Of a stretch of 64,000 nucleotides of DNA, positions 1-9,940 are shown one piece after another; within the stretch, counting starts at the first letter, position 1; each line of letters starts with the position of its first letter. A program made the position numbers and the translations under genes. Source of the stretch: Micrococcales bacterium (GTDB taxonomy: Bacteria; Actinomycetota; Actinomycetes; Actinomycetales; Dermatophilaceae); contig JAJTBD010000008.1 in assembly GCA_021287075.1 (NCBI GenBank), positions 1 through 64,000 on the forward strand, in the 5' to 3' direction. A model generated the notes under the pieces. It did not search any database. It worked only from the letters and a program-made list of their open reading frames with translations, and was not told the DNA's origin.

Positions 1-1
1 C

Positions 2-42
2 GGACCTCGCAACTCCCAGAAAGACTGGGTGTTGCGAGGACC
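2..42. other. Hairpin downstream of ispG
   Basis: Inverted repeat with arms CCTCGCAAC (5-13) and GTTGCGAGG (31-39), a T-T mismatch, then an inner CCCAG/CTGGG stem and an AAAGA loop. It lies about 50 bases past the ispG stop and may end that transcript or one entering from the left. There is no T-tract on either side, so an intrinsic terminator is possible but not shown. Confidence 0.4.
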
Positions 43-92
43 GTTAGAACCCGCCGCCGGGCAGCGCGGCATACCTGATGGTCGTGCTGGGC

Positions 93-1250
<1,158 letters not shown>

Positions 1251-1378
1251 GTCACCCAGTATCCCCCACGCCGCGACCACCCCTGTGCCCTGCACGTCGG
1301 CCTGCGGAACCCCACGGGATGTGGCAGCGTCGAAGCGGTGCCGGCCGCAGGGGGCCGGCCCGCACCCAGGAGGCCAGC

Positions 1379-2208
1379 ATGACCACCACCCCAGCCATCA
1401 CCGCGGCCGCAGCGGCCCTCGCCGAGCGCCGACACCTGCTGGCGATCCTCCCCAGCGTGCGCGCCGAGGCCGCGCTCGCCGAGACCGAGTGCACCAACTG
1501 CCACGAGCGGCTCACCCAGGAGATGCGGGATGTCCGCCGGCTCCAGCAGCTCTCGCTCGGACGGCTCTGGGCCAAGGCCTCGCGCTCGCTGGAGGACGAC
1601 GTCGCACGCGAGGAGGCGGAGGCGGAGGAGGCCGGTCTGCGCTACCGCGAGGCGGAGCGGGCCCGTGACCTGGCCGCGGCCGAGCTGGAGCGCGTCGTCA
1701 CGCGCCTGCGGGATCTGGAGGATGCCGAGGACCGCTGGGCCACAGCCGTCTCCGCCGCCACGGCCTCGGATGCGACGCGGGAGTGGGCCGAGGCGGAGTT
1801 CGCGACGCTGCGGCAGCGCCGGCAGATAGACGAGGCGCTCACCGCCGGCGGCCGGGCCGATGCCTATCTGCTCGAGGCGCTCAAGGCCCTCGACGAGGCG
1901 CAGGACCTCGCCGGCTTCGACACCCTGGTCGGCGGTGGCTTCGGGGCCCTCACTGCCATGGGCAAGCACCAGCAGATGAACCTGGCCAGCGGCGGCTGCG
2001 TGAGGCGCAGCGCGCGCTCGGGGTCTTCAGCCGTGAGCTCGGTGACGTGCAGCTCGAGGGCGTGGTGATCGAGCTCGCCGACACCGGCTGGCGGAACCTG
2101 GACCTGCTCTTCGACAACTTCCTCGTCGACCTGGCGATGAGCCGCCGGATCGAGCAGGCCATCCGCTCCGCCAACGCCGCCCGCGAGGCGCCAGAATCCG
2201 GGCCATGA
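1379..2208 (+). pseudogene. Coiled-coil paralogue 1, single-base frameshift
   Basis: Unrecognised helical protein starting [20 protein letters not shown]; no named domain seen. It is rich in Ala/Glu/Arg heptad-like sequence. The segment RHLLAILPSVRAEAALAE...LTQEMRDVRRL matches RHLEAVLPDARESATAAA...LEQEMRDVRRL in the next gene, so the two are tandem paralogues. The frame from 1379 reads to a stop at 2068, but homology and open coding move to the -1 frame near 1975-1990 and continue as LREAQRALGVFSRELGD... to the stop at 2208. That stop overlaps the next start by 4 bases (ATGA). This indicates a one-base deletion, a sequencing error or, less likely, programmed slippage. Function unknown. Confidence 0.6.
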
Positions 2209-3182
2209 CGACGCCGCCGCTCGCCCCGACGCCTGACGCCGTCGCAGCCGTGGTCCAGGCGGCCGAGGAGCTGGCCGAGCAGCGTCACCTCGAGGCCGTG
2301 CTGCCCGACGCCCGGGAGTCCGCGACGGCGGCCGCGACCGAGGCCGTGCGGCTGCGCCACCTGCTCGAGCAGGAGATGCGCGATGTGCGCCGGCTGGAGG
2401 AGCCGACTCCGGCGCGGCTGTGGTCCCTGCTGCGACAGTCGCTCGAGGACGACCGTGCCCGCGAGCTCGCGGAGGCGGAGGCGACGGGACTTCGCTGCCA
2501 GCAGGCGGAGGCCGCGGCCGCGCAGTCCGAGCGGGATGTCGCCGCGATGGAGCGCCGGGCAGCCGAGCTCGCCGACGCCGAGGGCGACTGGGTCAGGGCC
2601 GTCGAGTCCCTGTCGGCCACCAAGGACGCGCCCTGGCGGGCACGCGCCTGGGCCGACGAGCAGCTGCGCATCCTCAGCCGGCGCCATCAGCTCCTCATGG
2701 CCATCGAGGCCGGCCAGTCCGTGATCGAGGTCGCCGACACGGCGATCTCCGACGCAGACCAGGACGAGCCGCCGGTGGCCGACGGCTGGCTCGGCGTGGC
2801 CCAGATCCTCACGGGCAACGGGGCATTCGAGACCTGGTCGCCCACCGACCTCGCGCGGGCCGTCGTGCCGGCCCTGCACCAGGTGGAGTACTTCCTCGAC
2901 GGCTTCCAGCGCGCCCTGGTCGAGGTCGAGACCGGCTCGATGTCGGAGGCCAACCGCCGGCTCGTGCTGCGGATGCTGCGCTCGTCACTGGACCGCACGA
3001 TCGACGGCGTCGACAGCGAGTGGTCGCTCGTCCAGGCCGTGCTCGCGGTCAACCGGCTGCGCGACCGTGTCGCCGAGGTCGTGACCGCGCTGGAGCATGA
3101 CGTCGCCGCGCTCCCGCCCAGCGGCGGCATACCGCGTGATGACGGTCAGTCGCGGCTGAGGACCATCCGCATCACGCAATAG
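2205..3182 (+). CDS. Coiled-coil paralogue 2, function unknown
   Basis: 325 residues, no signal peptide or membrane segment visible, dominated by charged amphipathic helices (LEDDRARELAEAEATGLRCQQAEA and neighbours), so probably a cytosolic coiled-coil protein. Its N-terminal half is clearly related to the upstream frameshifted gene: EQEMRDVRRLEEPTPARLW matches TQEMRDVRRLQQLSLGRLW. Start and upstream stop overlap as ATGA, implying translational coupling. The last 37 bases overlap the 3' end of the convergent gene on the other strand. I do not recognise the family. Confidence 0.75.
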   Translation: MTTPPLAPTPDAVAAVVQAAEELAEQRHLEAVLPDARESATAAATEAVRLRHLLEQEMRDVRRLEEPTPARLWSLLRQSLEDDRARELAEAEATGLRCQQAEAAAAQSERDVAAMERRAAELADAEGDWVRAVESLSATKDAPWRARAWADEQLRILSRRHQLLMAIEAGQSVIEVADTAISDADQDEPPVADGWLGVAQILTGNGAFETWSPTDLARAVVPALHQVEYFLDGFQRALVEVETGSMSEANRRLVLRMLRSSLDRTIDGVDSEWSLVQAVLAVNRLRDRVAEVVTALEHDVAALPPSGGIPRDDGQSRLRTIRITQ

Positions 3183-3619
3183 GGGCCGGCCGGCTTGAGA
3201 GCCGTGCCGTAGGACTCGGGCACGGTGTTGTCCATCGTGATGACCAGGCGGTCGTCCTCCATCGAGACCCGCACCCACCAGCGCCACTCGCCGTAGTCGT
3301 GGAACCACTCCGCCCGCGCCGGCCCGGTCTGGCCGCCCTCGAAGCGCTCGGGGATCTCGGACTGGTGGAAGGTGTCGAGCAGGTGCATCGACAGCGCGGA
3401 CTGCGAGGCCGTGCCGACCACGAGAACACCGTGCTGCTCGCCCTCCTGCGGGTGCTGCCAGGTGTAGTCGACGACAAGCGCCGCTCCCCCGGCCACCTCG
3501 CGGATCTCGGCGCTCGCCGGGCCCTCGTCGAAGACCTCGCCGGGCATCATGCGAAAACCGTTGGTGCCGTGCCAGATCCCGACGATGTCGGAGAGGGTAT
3601 GCCGTGTGCTGGCGGCCAT
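3146..3619 (-). CDS. Small beta-rich hypothetical protein
   Basis: 157 residues starting MAASTRHTLSDIVGIWHGTNGFRMMPG. The pattern of G-W-x-G near the N-terminus, alternating hydrophobic strands, several Trp (WRWWVRVSMEDD) and an early Asn-Gly-Phe resembles lipocalin/nitrobindin-like or DUF1579-like small barrels, but this is inference and I assign no function. No signal peptide is visible. It is tail-to-tail with coiled-coil paralogue 2 and overlaps it by 37 bases. It lies 18 bases downstream of rip1 on the same strand and may be cotranscribed with rip1 and dxr. Confidence 0.7.
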   Translation of the reverse strand: MAASTRHTLSDIVGIWHGTNGFRMMPGEVFDEGPASAEIREVAGGAALVVDYTWQHPQEGEQHGVLVVGTASQSALSMHLLDTFHQSEIPERFEGGQTGPARAEWFHDYGEWRWWVRVSMEDDRLVITMDNTVPESYGTALKPAGPYCVMRMVLSRD

Positions 3620-3637
3620 GCGCGAAGGCTAACGCCC

Positions 3638-4984
3638 TCAGCCGCCGAGCCGGACGGGATTGACGAGGTCGGCATAGATGAGCAGGACGGTCATGCCGAT
3701 CAGGCCGATCGAGACGGCATACGCCAGCGGCAGCGCCTTGGCGACGTCGACATAGCCGGGGTCGGGGCGGCCGCGGAGCCGGGCCCAGCCGCGCTTGACG
3801 GCCTCCCACGTGGCGCCGGCGGCGTGGCCGCCGTCGAGGGGCAGCAGCGGGATGAGGTTGAAGACGAAGAGCGCGATGTTGAGGCCCGCGATCAGGCTGA
3901 TGAGCATCGCGAGCTTGTCCTGCCAGTGGACCTCCTCGATCGCGGTGACCTCACCGGCGACGCGGCCGACGCCCACGACCGAGATCGGGCCGTTGGGGTC
4001 GCGCTCCTCGCCGCTGAAGGCGGCCTGGTAGATGCCGACCATCTTCTGCGGCAGGCGCAGGATCACCTCGGCCGTCGCCTCCGTCATGCGCCACAGCTCG
4101 CCCGGGACGGCCGTCAGCGGCTGGCGGACGGTCGCCGAGGTGGGCGAGGCGCCGAGGAAGCCGGCCCTCTCCGTGATGATGTTGCCGTCGGAGTCCTTGG
4201 TCGGCGCATAGGTCGCCTTGTCATAGACCGGCAGCTCGAGCACGAGCGGGTGCGCGTTGAGCGTTACGTCGCGGCCCGCTCGCTCGACGACGAGCGTCAT
4301 CGGCCTGTCGAGGCCGCCGCGGATCGCCGCGCGGATGTCATCCCACGAGTCGACGGCCGCCCCGTTGACGGAGCGGATCACGTCGCCGGGCTTGAGCCCT
4401 GCTGCCTTGGCCGGCGCGACGGGCGTGTCGGCGGTGCACGTCTCGGGGGTGAGGTCGGCGGCCCGCTGCACGCTGACGCACTCGGAGACAGACGCCACCG
4501 TCGTGGTCGCCTCGGTCTTGCCATAGAGCGTGAGGAGCCCGGTGAAGAGCACGGTCGCGATGAGGGCGTTCATGAGCGGGCCGCCGAGCATGACCGTGAG
4601 CTTCTTGAGCGTCGGCAGCTTGTAGAAGACGCGGTCCTCGTCGCCGGGGCCCACCTCGGCGAGGGAGGTCTCGCGCGCCTCGTCCATCAGCTGCGAGAAG
4701 CGGCCGGTGCTCGAGACCCGGACTGTGCCCTCGGGCTGGCCCGGCTTGGGCGGGAACATGCCGATCATCTGGATGTAGCCGCCGAGCGGGATCGCCTTGA
4801 CGCCGTATTCGGTCTCGCCGCGACGGCGCGACCACAGCGTGGGGCCGAAGCCGATCATGTATCGCGGGACCTTGACCCCGAACCGTTTGGCGGGCACGAG
4901 GTGCCCGATCTCGTGCAGGGCGATCGAGGCGCCGATGCCCAGCAGCATGATCAGCACCCCGATGGCATACATGGCAACGGTCAC
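3638..4984 (-). CDS. rseP: Site-2 zinc metalloprotease (RseP/Rip1, M50)
   Basis: Membrane-embedded protease that cuts transmembrane substrates such as anti-sigma factors after a first cleavage. The 448-residue protein opens with a hydrophobic helix containing the zinc motif HEIGH at residues 24-28. The second catalytic element, NLIPLLPLDGGH, sits in a C-terminal membrane segment. A PDZ domain lies between, near residues 190-280 (AGLKPGDVIRSVNG). A final hydrophobic helix is present at IGLIGMTVLLIYADLV. The start overlaps the dxr stop by 4 bases, so the two are translationally coupled, which is the standard actinobacterial arrangement. Natural substrates cannot be read from the sequence. Confidence 0.95.
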   Translation of the reverse strand: MTVAMYAIGVLIMLLGIGASIALHEIGHLVPAKRFGVKVPRYMIGFGPTLWSRRRGETEYGVKAIPLGGYIQMIGMFPPKPGQPEGTVRVSSTGRFSQLMDEARETSLAEVGPGDEDRVFYKLPTLKKLTVMLGGPLMNALIATVLFTGLLTLYGKTEATTTVASVSECVSVQRAADLTPETCTADTPVAPAKAAGLKPGDVIRSVNGAAVDSWDDIRAAIRGGLDRPMTLVVERAGRDVTLNAHPLVLELPVYDKATYAPTKDSDGNIITERAGFLGASPTSATVRQPLTAVPGELWRMTEATAEVILRLPQKMVGIYQAAFSGEERDPNGPISVVGVGRVAGEVTAIEEVHWQDKLAMLISLIAGLNIALFVFNLIPLLPLDGGHAAGATWEAVKRGWARLRGRPDPGYVDVAKALPLAYAVSIGLIGMTVLLIYADLVNPVRLGG

Positions 4985-6192
4985 TGCGTGGCACTCCCCT
5001 GGTCCTGGGCGATCTCGAGGCCGAGTATCGCGGCGGCTCGCTCGCGCGCCCAGGCATCGGCGCGGAGCACCTGCTCAACGCTCTCGGCGCCGGATTCGAT
5101 CCCGGCGTGCTCGTCGACGACACGGGCGATGGTGTCGACGATGTCGAGGAAGCCGATCCGCCCCTCGTGGAAGGCGTCGACGCCGACCTCGTTGGCCGCG
5201 TTGTAGACGGCAGGATAGGTCGAGCCGGCCTCCCCCACCCGGCGCGCGAGCTGCACGGCCGGGAAGGCCTCGTCGTCGATCGGCTCGAAGCGCCAGTCGG
5301 CAGCCTTGGTCCAGTCGACGGGCGTCTCGATGTCGACGAGCCGCTCCGGCCACGAGAGACCGAGGGCGATCGGCGCGAGCATCGTCGGCAGCCCGATCTG
5401 GGCGACGACGGCACCGTCGTGGAACTCGACCATCGAGTGGATCATCTGCTGCGGGTGGACGACGGTGTCGATGCGGTCCATCGGCACGTCGAAGAGCAGG
5501 TGCGCCTCGATGACCTCCAGCCCCTTGTTGACCAGCGTCGCGGAGTTGGTGGTGATCACCCGACCCATCGCGAAGTTGGGATGCCTGAGCGCCTGCGCCG
5601 GCGTCACCTCGCGCAGTTGCTCGCGGGTCATCCCGCGGAAGGGCCCGCCACTGGCCGTGACGACGAGCCGGCGCACCTCCTCGGCGCGACCGGCCTGGAG
5701 CGACTGCGCGATCGCCGAGTGCTCGGAGTCGACGGGCACGATCTGGCCGGGCGCCGCAGCCGCCTTGACGAGCGGGCCGCCGACGATGAGCGACTCCTTG
5801 TTTGCCAGCGCGAGGGTCGCGCCGCTCTCAAGGGCCGCGAGTGTCGGACGCAGCCCGATCGAGCCGGTGATGCCGTTGAGGACGACGTCGGCGCCACAGG
5901 CCGCGGCGCGCGTGGCCGCCTCGGGACCGACCACGCACTCAGGGGCGTATGCCGCGAGGCCGGCCTGCGCGGCATACCTCCCGATGGCGGCGCGCAGCGC
6001 CTCCTGATCCCCCGACGCGAGCGCGACCAGCGGCGCCCTGGTGGCGACGGCCTGCTGCGCGAGCAGGTCGAGGTTGCCACCGGCCGACAGGGAGGCGACG
6101 GTGAAGCGGTCGGGGAAGCGAGCGATGATCTCCAGGCCCTGGGTGCCGATGGACCCGGTCGAGCCGAGGACGGCGATGCTGCGCTGACTCAC
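4981..6192 (-). CDS. dxr: 1-deoxy-D-xylulose 5-phosphate reductoisomerase
   Basis: First committed MEP-pathway enzyme: DXP to 2-C-methyl-D-erythritol 4-phosphate with NADPH and a divalent metal. The 403 residues match family length. The Rossmann nucleotide motif GSTGSIG is at residues 10-16. The metal/substrate motif VDSEHSA and the phosphate-binding SGGPFRG follow in the expected order. The C-terminal helical domain has AANEVGVDAFHEGRI. Its stop overlaps the rip1 start (ATGA). Only 13 bases separate its start from the thioesterase stop upstream, so it may be in one transcript with that gene. Confidence 0.97.
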   Translation of the reverse strand: MSQRSIAVLGSTGSIGTQGLEIIARFPDRFTVASLSAGGNLDLLAQQAVATRAPLVALASGDQEALRAAIGRYAAQAGLAAYAPECVVGPEAATRAAACGADVVLNGITGSIGLRPTLAALESGATLALANKESLIVGGPLVKAAAAPGQIVPVDSEHSAIAQSLQAGRAEEVRRLVVTASGGPFRGMTREQLREVTPAQALRHPNFAMGRVITTNSATLVNKGLEVIEAHLLFDVPMDRIDTVVHPQQMIHSMVEFHDGAVVAQIGLPTMLAPIALGLSWPERLVDIETPVDWTKAADWRFEPIDDEAFPAVQLARRVGEAGSTYPAVYNAANEVGVDAFHEGRIGFLDIVDTIARVVDEHAGIESGAESVEQVLRADAWARERAAAILGLEIAQDQGSATQ

Positions 6193-6205
6193 AGGTGCGA
6201 TCCTC

Positions 6206-6688
6206 TCAGCCCCGGCTCGCCTCGATGGCGGCGCGGCGGGCGAGTCGGTGCTCGCGCCGGATCTCCGCCTCGCGGAAGCGGCGGCGGTCCTCGTCGGTCT
6301 CGAGGACCAGCTCGGGCACCTGTCGGGGCTGGCGCTGCTCGTCGACGCCGACCATGACCAGATAGGCGGAGGCGACGTGGACCGGCTCGGAGAGCCGGTC
6401 CCAGCGCTCGACCTCGGCGCGGACCCCGATCTCCATGGAGGTGCGGCCGGCCCAGTTGATGCGGGCGTGGACGCGCAGGATGTCGCCGATGCGGACGGGT
6501 GCGTGGAAGCTCATCTCGTCCATCTGCGCCGTCACTGCCGGGCCGCCCGAGAAGCGGCCGGCGGCCGCCCCCGCCGCGTCGTCGACGAACTTCATGACAT
6601 GACCACCGTGGACGGTGCCGACGAGGTTGGTGTCGGTCACCGTGCACATGCGCGCGAGGGTGATCTGGGACTGTGCGGGCGTGGTCAT
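6206..6688 (-). CDS. Acyl-CoA thioesterase, hotdog fold
   Basis: 160-residue hotdog-fold protein of the YciA/BACH acyl-CoA hydrolase type, which hydrolyses acyl-CoA to free acid and CoA. The characteristic N-terminal stretch NLVGTVHGGHVMKFVDDAAG carries the catalytic Asp region, followed by MDEMSFHAPVRIGDILRVHARINWAGRTSMEI. The C-terminus is a charged tail. A GGGAG-type ribosome site sits 10 bases before the ATG at 6688; the alternative ATG at 6697 is only 1-2 bases from it, so 6688 is preferred. Substrate chain length cannot be told. It is divergent from the EF-G-like gene. Confidence 0.9.
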   Translation of the reverse strand: MTTPAQSQITLARMCTVTDTNLVGTVHGGHVMKFVDDAAGAAAGRFSGGPAVTAQMDEMSFHAPVRIGDILRVHARINWAGRTSMEIGVRAEVERWDRLSEPVHVASAYLVMVGVDEQRQPRQVPELVLETDEDRRRFREAEIRREHRLARRAAIEASRG

Positions 6689-6842
6689 GGCCGTCATTCT
6701 CCCGCACGCAGTGGGGCCCTCCCGAACTGTGGCGAAGCAGACAGAACGGACGCACCGCAACGGCATGGTCCGGCGCCGGGCGCGGGCGTAGCGTCGTCCT
6801 TACGCGGCCGGCACCCGGTCGGCCCGAACGCAAGCGAGGACG

Positions 6843-8978
6843 ATGATGTCTGTCGGTAACCGTCCAAGCGGCGCAGCGGGTGCTGCGCCGGTCCGCAACG
6901 TGGTGCTCGTGGGCCCCCGTGGAGCCGGGAAGACCATGCTGGTCGAGAGCGTGCTGCTCAAGACGGGCAAGATCACCAGGCTCGGGAGCATCGCTGACGG
7001 GACAACGGTTTCCGACTACACCGACACCGAGAAGCGCCTCGGCCACTCCGTCGCCCTCACGGTCGCGACGACCGAGGTCGCCGACTCCTCGATCACCGGC
7101 GGCGAGCCGGTCACGGTCACCCTGCTCGACACCCCCGGCCACCCCGACTTCGTCGGCGAGCTGCGGGCCGGGCTGCGCGGCGCCGACGCCGCGCTCTTCG
7201 TCGTCTCGGCCGCCGACGGCATCGACGAGGCCACCCGCCTGCTGTGGTCGGAGTGCTCCGCGGTCGGTATGCCGCGTGGTGTCGTGATCACCCACCTCGA
7301 CGGCCCGCGCGCCGACTACCTCGCGACCGTCGAGGAGTGCCGCGCGGCCTTCGGCGACGGCGTCCACCCGATCTATGCGCCCAAGGGCGAGGAGATGGTC
7401 GGGCTGCTGTCGGCCACCATCGGCCAGGACGGCGCCATGCGCGAGGCCAGCGACGACGATCTCGGCGACTACGCGGCGATGCGCGACGAGGTCATCGAGG
7501 CGGTCATCACCGAGTCCGAGGACGAGTCGCTGCTCGACCGCTATCTCGGCGGCGAGAGCGTCGGCTTCGACACCCTGGTCGAGGACCTCGAGAAGGCCAT
7601 CGCCCGGGCGTCCTTCTTCCCCGTCGGACCGGCCAACCCCACGACCGAGTTCGGCACCCGCGAGGTGCTCGAGCTGATCACCCGCGGCTTCCCCACCCCG
7701 GCCGAGCACCACATGCCCGAGACCTTCAGCCTCGACGGTGTCCCGCAGGACGAGCTGGTGCCCGCCGCCGACCAGCCGCTGGTCGCCCAGGTGCTCAAGA
7801 CCACCTCCGACGCCTATGTCGGGCGCGTCTCGATCGTGCGCGTCTTCGCCGGCACGCTGACCGCCGACACCCAGGTGCACATCAGCGGCCACCTCTCGCA
7901 GTTCACCGGCCTCGACGCCGACGAGCAGTGGCACGCCAGCCACGACGAGGACGAGCGGGCCGGCGCCCTCTCGACGATGTGCGGCGACAAGCTGACCACC
8001 GTCGAGCAGGCCTGCGCCGGTGACATCGTCGCCGTCGCCCACCTGACGCGCGCCGAGACCGCCGACACGATCTCCGCGGCCGAGAAGCCGGTCGTCATCG
8101 CGCCGTGGCGCTTCCCCCACCCGCTGCTGCCGGTCGCCCTCAAGGCCGCCTCCAGCAAGGACGAGGACAAGCTCGCAAAGTCGATCGGCCGCGTCCAGGC
8201 CGAGAACCCGTCCGTCATGGTCGTCACCGACTCCCAGACCCACCAGCTGGTGATGTGGACGATGGGCGAGCAGCAGCTCGAGCTCATCCTCGACGGTCTG
8301 CGCACCCGCATGGGCGTCGCCGTCGACGTCGAGCCGCTCAAGGTCGCCATGCAGGAGACCGTGCGAGCGGCGGCCAACGGCACCGGCCGGCACGTCAAGC
8401 AGTCCGGTGGCCACGGCCAGTTCGCGATCGCCCACATCGTGCTCGAGCCCATGCCCGAGGGCGGCGGCTTCGAGTTCGTCGACGAGGTCGTCGGCGGGGC
8501 CGTGCCGCGCCAGTTCATCCCGTCGGTCGAGAAGGGCGTGCGCGCCCAGCTCGAGAAGGGCGTCACCGGCTATCCGATGGTCGACGTCCGCGTGCGCCTG
8601 GTCGACGGCAAGGCCCACTCGGTCGACTCCTCCGACGCGGCCTTCCAGACGGCCGGCGCCATGGCGCTCAAGGACGCCGCCGCGGCGGCCGGTGTGCAGC
8701 TGCTCGAGCCGGTCGACGACGTCGAGATCACCATCGGTGACGACTTCGTCGGCCCGGTGATGTCCGACCTGGCGACCCGCCGCGGCCGGCTCAAGGGCTC
8801 CGAGCCCGCCGGTGAGGAGGGCCGCACGGTCGTCCGCGCCGAGGTGCCCGCGTTCGAGCTGGTGCGCTATCCGACCGTGCTGCGCTCGGTCGCGCACGGC
8901 TCGGGTGAGTTCAGCCGCAGCTATGTCCGGCACGCCCCCGTGCCCGCCAGCGTCCAGGAGCGCATCCAGAACGCCTGA
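6843..8978 (+). CDS. EF-G-like translational GTPase (FusA2 type)
   Basis: 711-residue protein with the EF-G domain order: GTPase domain, beta barrel and the C-terminal domains III-V (FAIAHIVLEPMPEGGGFEFVDEVVGG; LEPVDDVEITIGDDFVGPVMSDLATRRG). G1 is GPRGAGKT at residues 24-31 and G3 is DTPGH at 96-100. G4, normally NKxD or TKxD, reads THLD at 150-153. This is typical of the second EF-G-like paralogue of actinobacteria rather than the housekeeping fusA, which would be expected beside rpsL-rpsG-tuf. The role of the paralogue is not settled. It stands alone, followed by a 38-base perfect palindrome. Confidence 0.92.
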   Translation: MMSVGNRPSGAAGAAPVRNVVLVGPRGAGKTMLVESVLLKTGKITRLGSIADGTTVSDYTDTEKRLGHSVALTVATTEVADSSITGGEPVTVTLLDTPGHPDFVGELRAGLRGADAALFVVSAADGIDEATRLLWSECSAVGMPRGVVITHLDGPRADYLATVEECRAAFGDGVHPIYAPKGEEMVGLLSATIGQDGAMREASDDDLGDYAAMRDEVIEAVITESEDESLLDRYLGGESVGFDTLVEDLEKAIARASFFPVGPANPTTEFGTREVLELITRGFPTPAEHHMPETFSLDGVPQDELVPAADQPLVAQVLKTTSDAYVGRVSIVRVFAGTLTADTQVHISGHLSQFTGLDADEQWHASHDEDERAGALSTMCGDKLTTVEQACAGDIVAVAHLTRAETADTISAAEKPVVIAPWRFPHPLLPVALKAASSKDEDKLAKSIGRVQAENPSVMVVTDSQTHQLVMWTMGEQQLELILDGLRTRMGVAVDVEPLKVAMQETVRAAANGTGRHVKQSGGHGQFAIAHIVLEPMPEGGGFEFVDEVVGGAVPRQFIPSVEKGVRAQLEKGVTGYPMVDVRVRLVDGKAHSVDSSDAAFQTAGAMALKDAAAAAGVQLLEPVDDVEITIGDDFVGPVMSDLATRRGRLKGSEPAGEEGRTVVRAEVPAFELVRYPTVLRSVAHGSGEFSRSYVRHAPVPASVQERIQNA

Positions 8979-8982
8979 CCTC

Positions 8983-9070
8983 AGATCGGCTCTCGCCCAA
9001 GGCGATTGACCACACAGGTATGCCGCCGTGCCCGGCCGGGCACGGCGGCATACCGCTGTCTGTGGGGGCG
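8983..9070. repeat. Intergenic cassette copy 1 with 38-bp perfect palindrome
   Basis: Bases 9017-9054 form a perfect 19+19 inverted repeat whose arms begin and end with GGTATGCCGCC/GGCGGCATACC. Flanks include CCAAGGC on the left and CGCTGTCTGTGGGGG on the right. The block aligns without gaps to 9851-9938 on the other side of the DoxX gene. It follows the EF-G-like stop and could act as a terminator or mRNA-end hairpin, though it lacks a clean T-tract. Confidence 0.85.
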
Positions 9071-9223
9071 GTCAGGGACTGTCGCGCGGGACGTGGGGCA
9101 AGTCACATCGAATCCCCTGCAAATAGCACAAACCCCGGGACCGAAGACCCAACAAATGGGGTGAAAGTGTCAGAATTGCACTACCTGCTGTTCAACGACG
9201 ATCAGCTGACTTGGAGGTCCCCG

Positions 9224-9847
9224 ATGACACCATCATCCCGTCCCCACGATGACGATCGCGTCCGCGCCGACCGTGCCTACGACGACACCGTCCGCGATGA
9301 CCGCGCCTACGACAACCGCGTCGAGGCCAGCCGCACCCGCGATGTCCGCGACGACCGCGTCCACACCGACCGGGCCTATGACGACCGGGTCGGCGTAGTG
9401 GGCGACGGTGAGGCGCACGGCCGCATGCTCGACGTCGGGCTGCTGCTGCTGAGGCTGTTCTGCCTCGCGCTGGTCTTCCACGGCATCAACAAGATCACCC
9501 ACTCCTCGGGCTTCATCGGCGGGCTGGAGAACTTCCCCGTCGGCAAGGCCGCGCCGAGCCTGTTCGGCTGGATGATCATCCTCGGCCAGATCTTCCTGCC
9601 GCTCCTCGTCGCGCTGGGCCTGTTCACCCGCTGGGCCGCGGCACTGATCGCCATCATGATGGTCGCGATCTGGATCTTCGTCGACTTCATGAGCCCCGAC
9701 TACACCTTCCTCGGCGAGCACGGCGAGATCTTCGGCGAGTCCGCCCTCCAGTACGCCTGGCTCACGATCCCGCTCATCTTCACCGGGGCCGGTCGCTACT
9801 CACTCGACTGGAACATGTTCGGCCGCAAGCGTCACAGCACGGTCTGA
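9224..9847 (+). CDS. DoxX family membrane protein with repetitive N-terminus
   Basis: 207 residues. Residues 1-55 are a hydrophilic region of imperfect 10-13-residue units around DRAYDD (three clear copies: ADRAYDD, DDRAYDN, TDRAYDD) separated by R/D-rich linkers. The rest is a four-helix DoxX domain: MLDVGLLLLRLFCLALVFHGINK, LFGWMIILGQIFLPLLVALGLF, WAAALIAIMMVAIWIFVDF and YAWLTIPLIFTGAGRYSLD. A GGAGG ribosome site 8 bases upstream decides the ATG at 9224. DoxX proteins are integral membrane proteins linked to redox homeostasis in some species; no substrate is evident here. The repeat-rich N-terminus is unusual and also makes the DNA repetitive. Confidence 0.88.
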   Translation: MTPSSRPHDDDRVRADRAYDDTVRDDRAYDNRVEASRTRDVRDDRVHTDRAYDDRVGVVGDGEAHGRMLDVGLLLLRLFCLALVFHGINKITHSSGFIGGLENFPVGKAAPSLFGWMIILGQIFLPLLVALGLFTRWAAALIAIMMVAIWIFVDFMSPDYTFLGEHGEIFGESALQYAWLTIPLIFTGAGRYSLDWNMFGRKRHSTV

Positions 9848-9850
9848 TCC

Positions 9851-9938
9851 AGACCGGTTCTCTGCCAAGGCAACTCACGCACAAGGTATGCCGCCGCGCC
9901 CACCCGGGCACGGCGGCATACCGCTGTCTGTGGGGGGC
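9851..9938. repeat. Intergenic cassette copy 2 with 38-bp imperfect palindrome
   Basis: Bases 9885-9922 repeat the palindrome of copy 1 with three changed positions in the left arm; the right arm is identical. The whole 88-base block aligns to 8983-9070 without gaps. It lies between the convergent DoxX and barstar genes and ends next to the barstar stop codon at 9941, so it is well placed as a bidirectional terminator. Confidence 0.85.
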
Positions 9939-9940
9939 GC

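Noticed and set aside
6189-8933. Very long open frame on the minus strand opposite the EF-G-like gene
   Set aside because: Antisense shadow caused by high GC and codon bias; the plus strand encodes all EF-G motifs.
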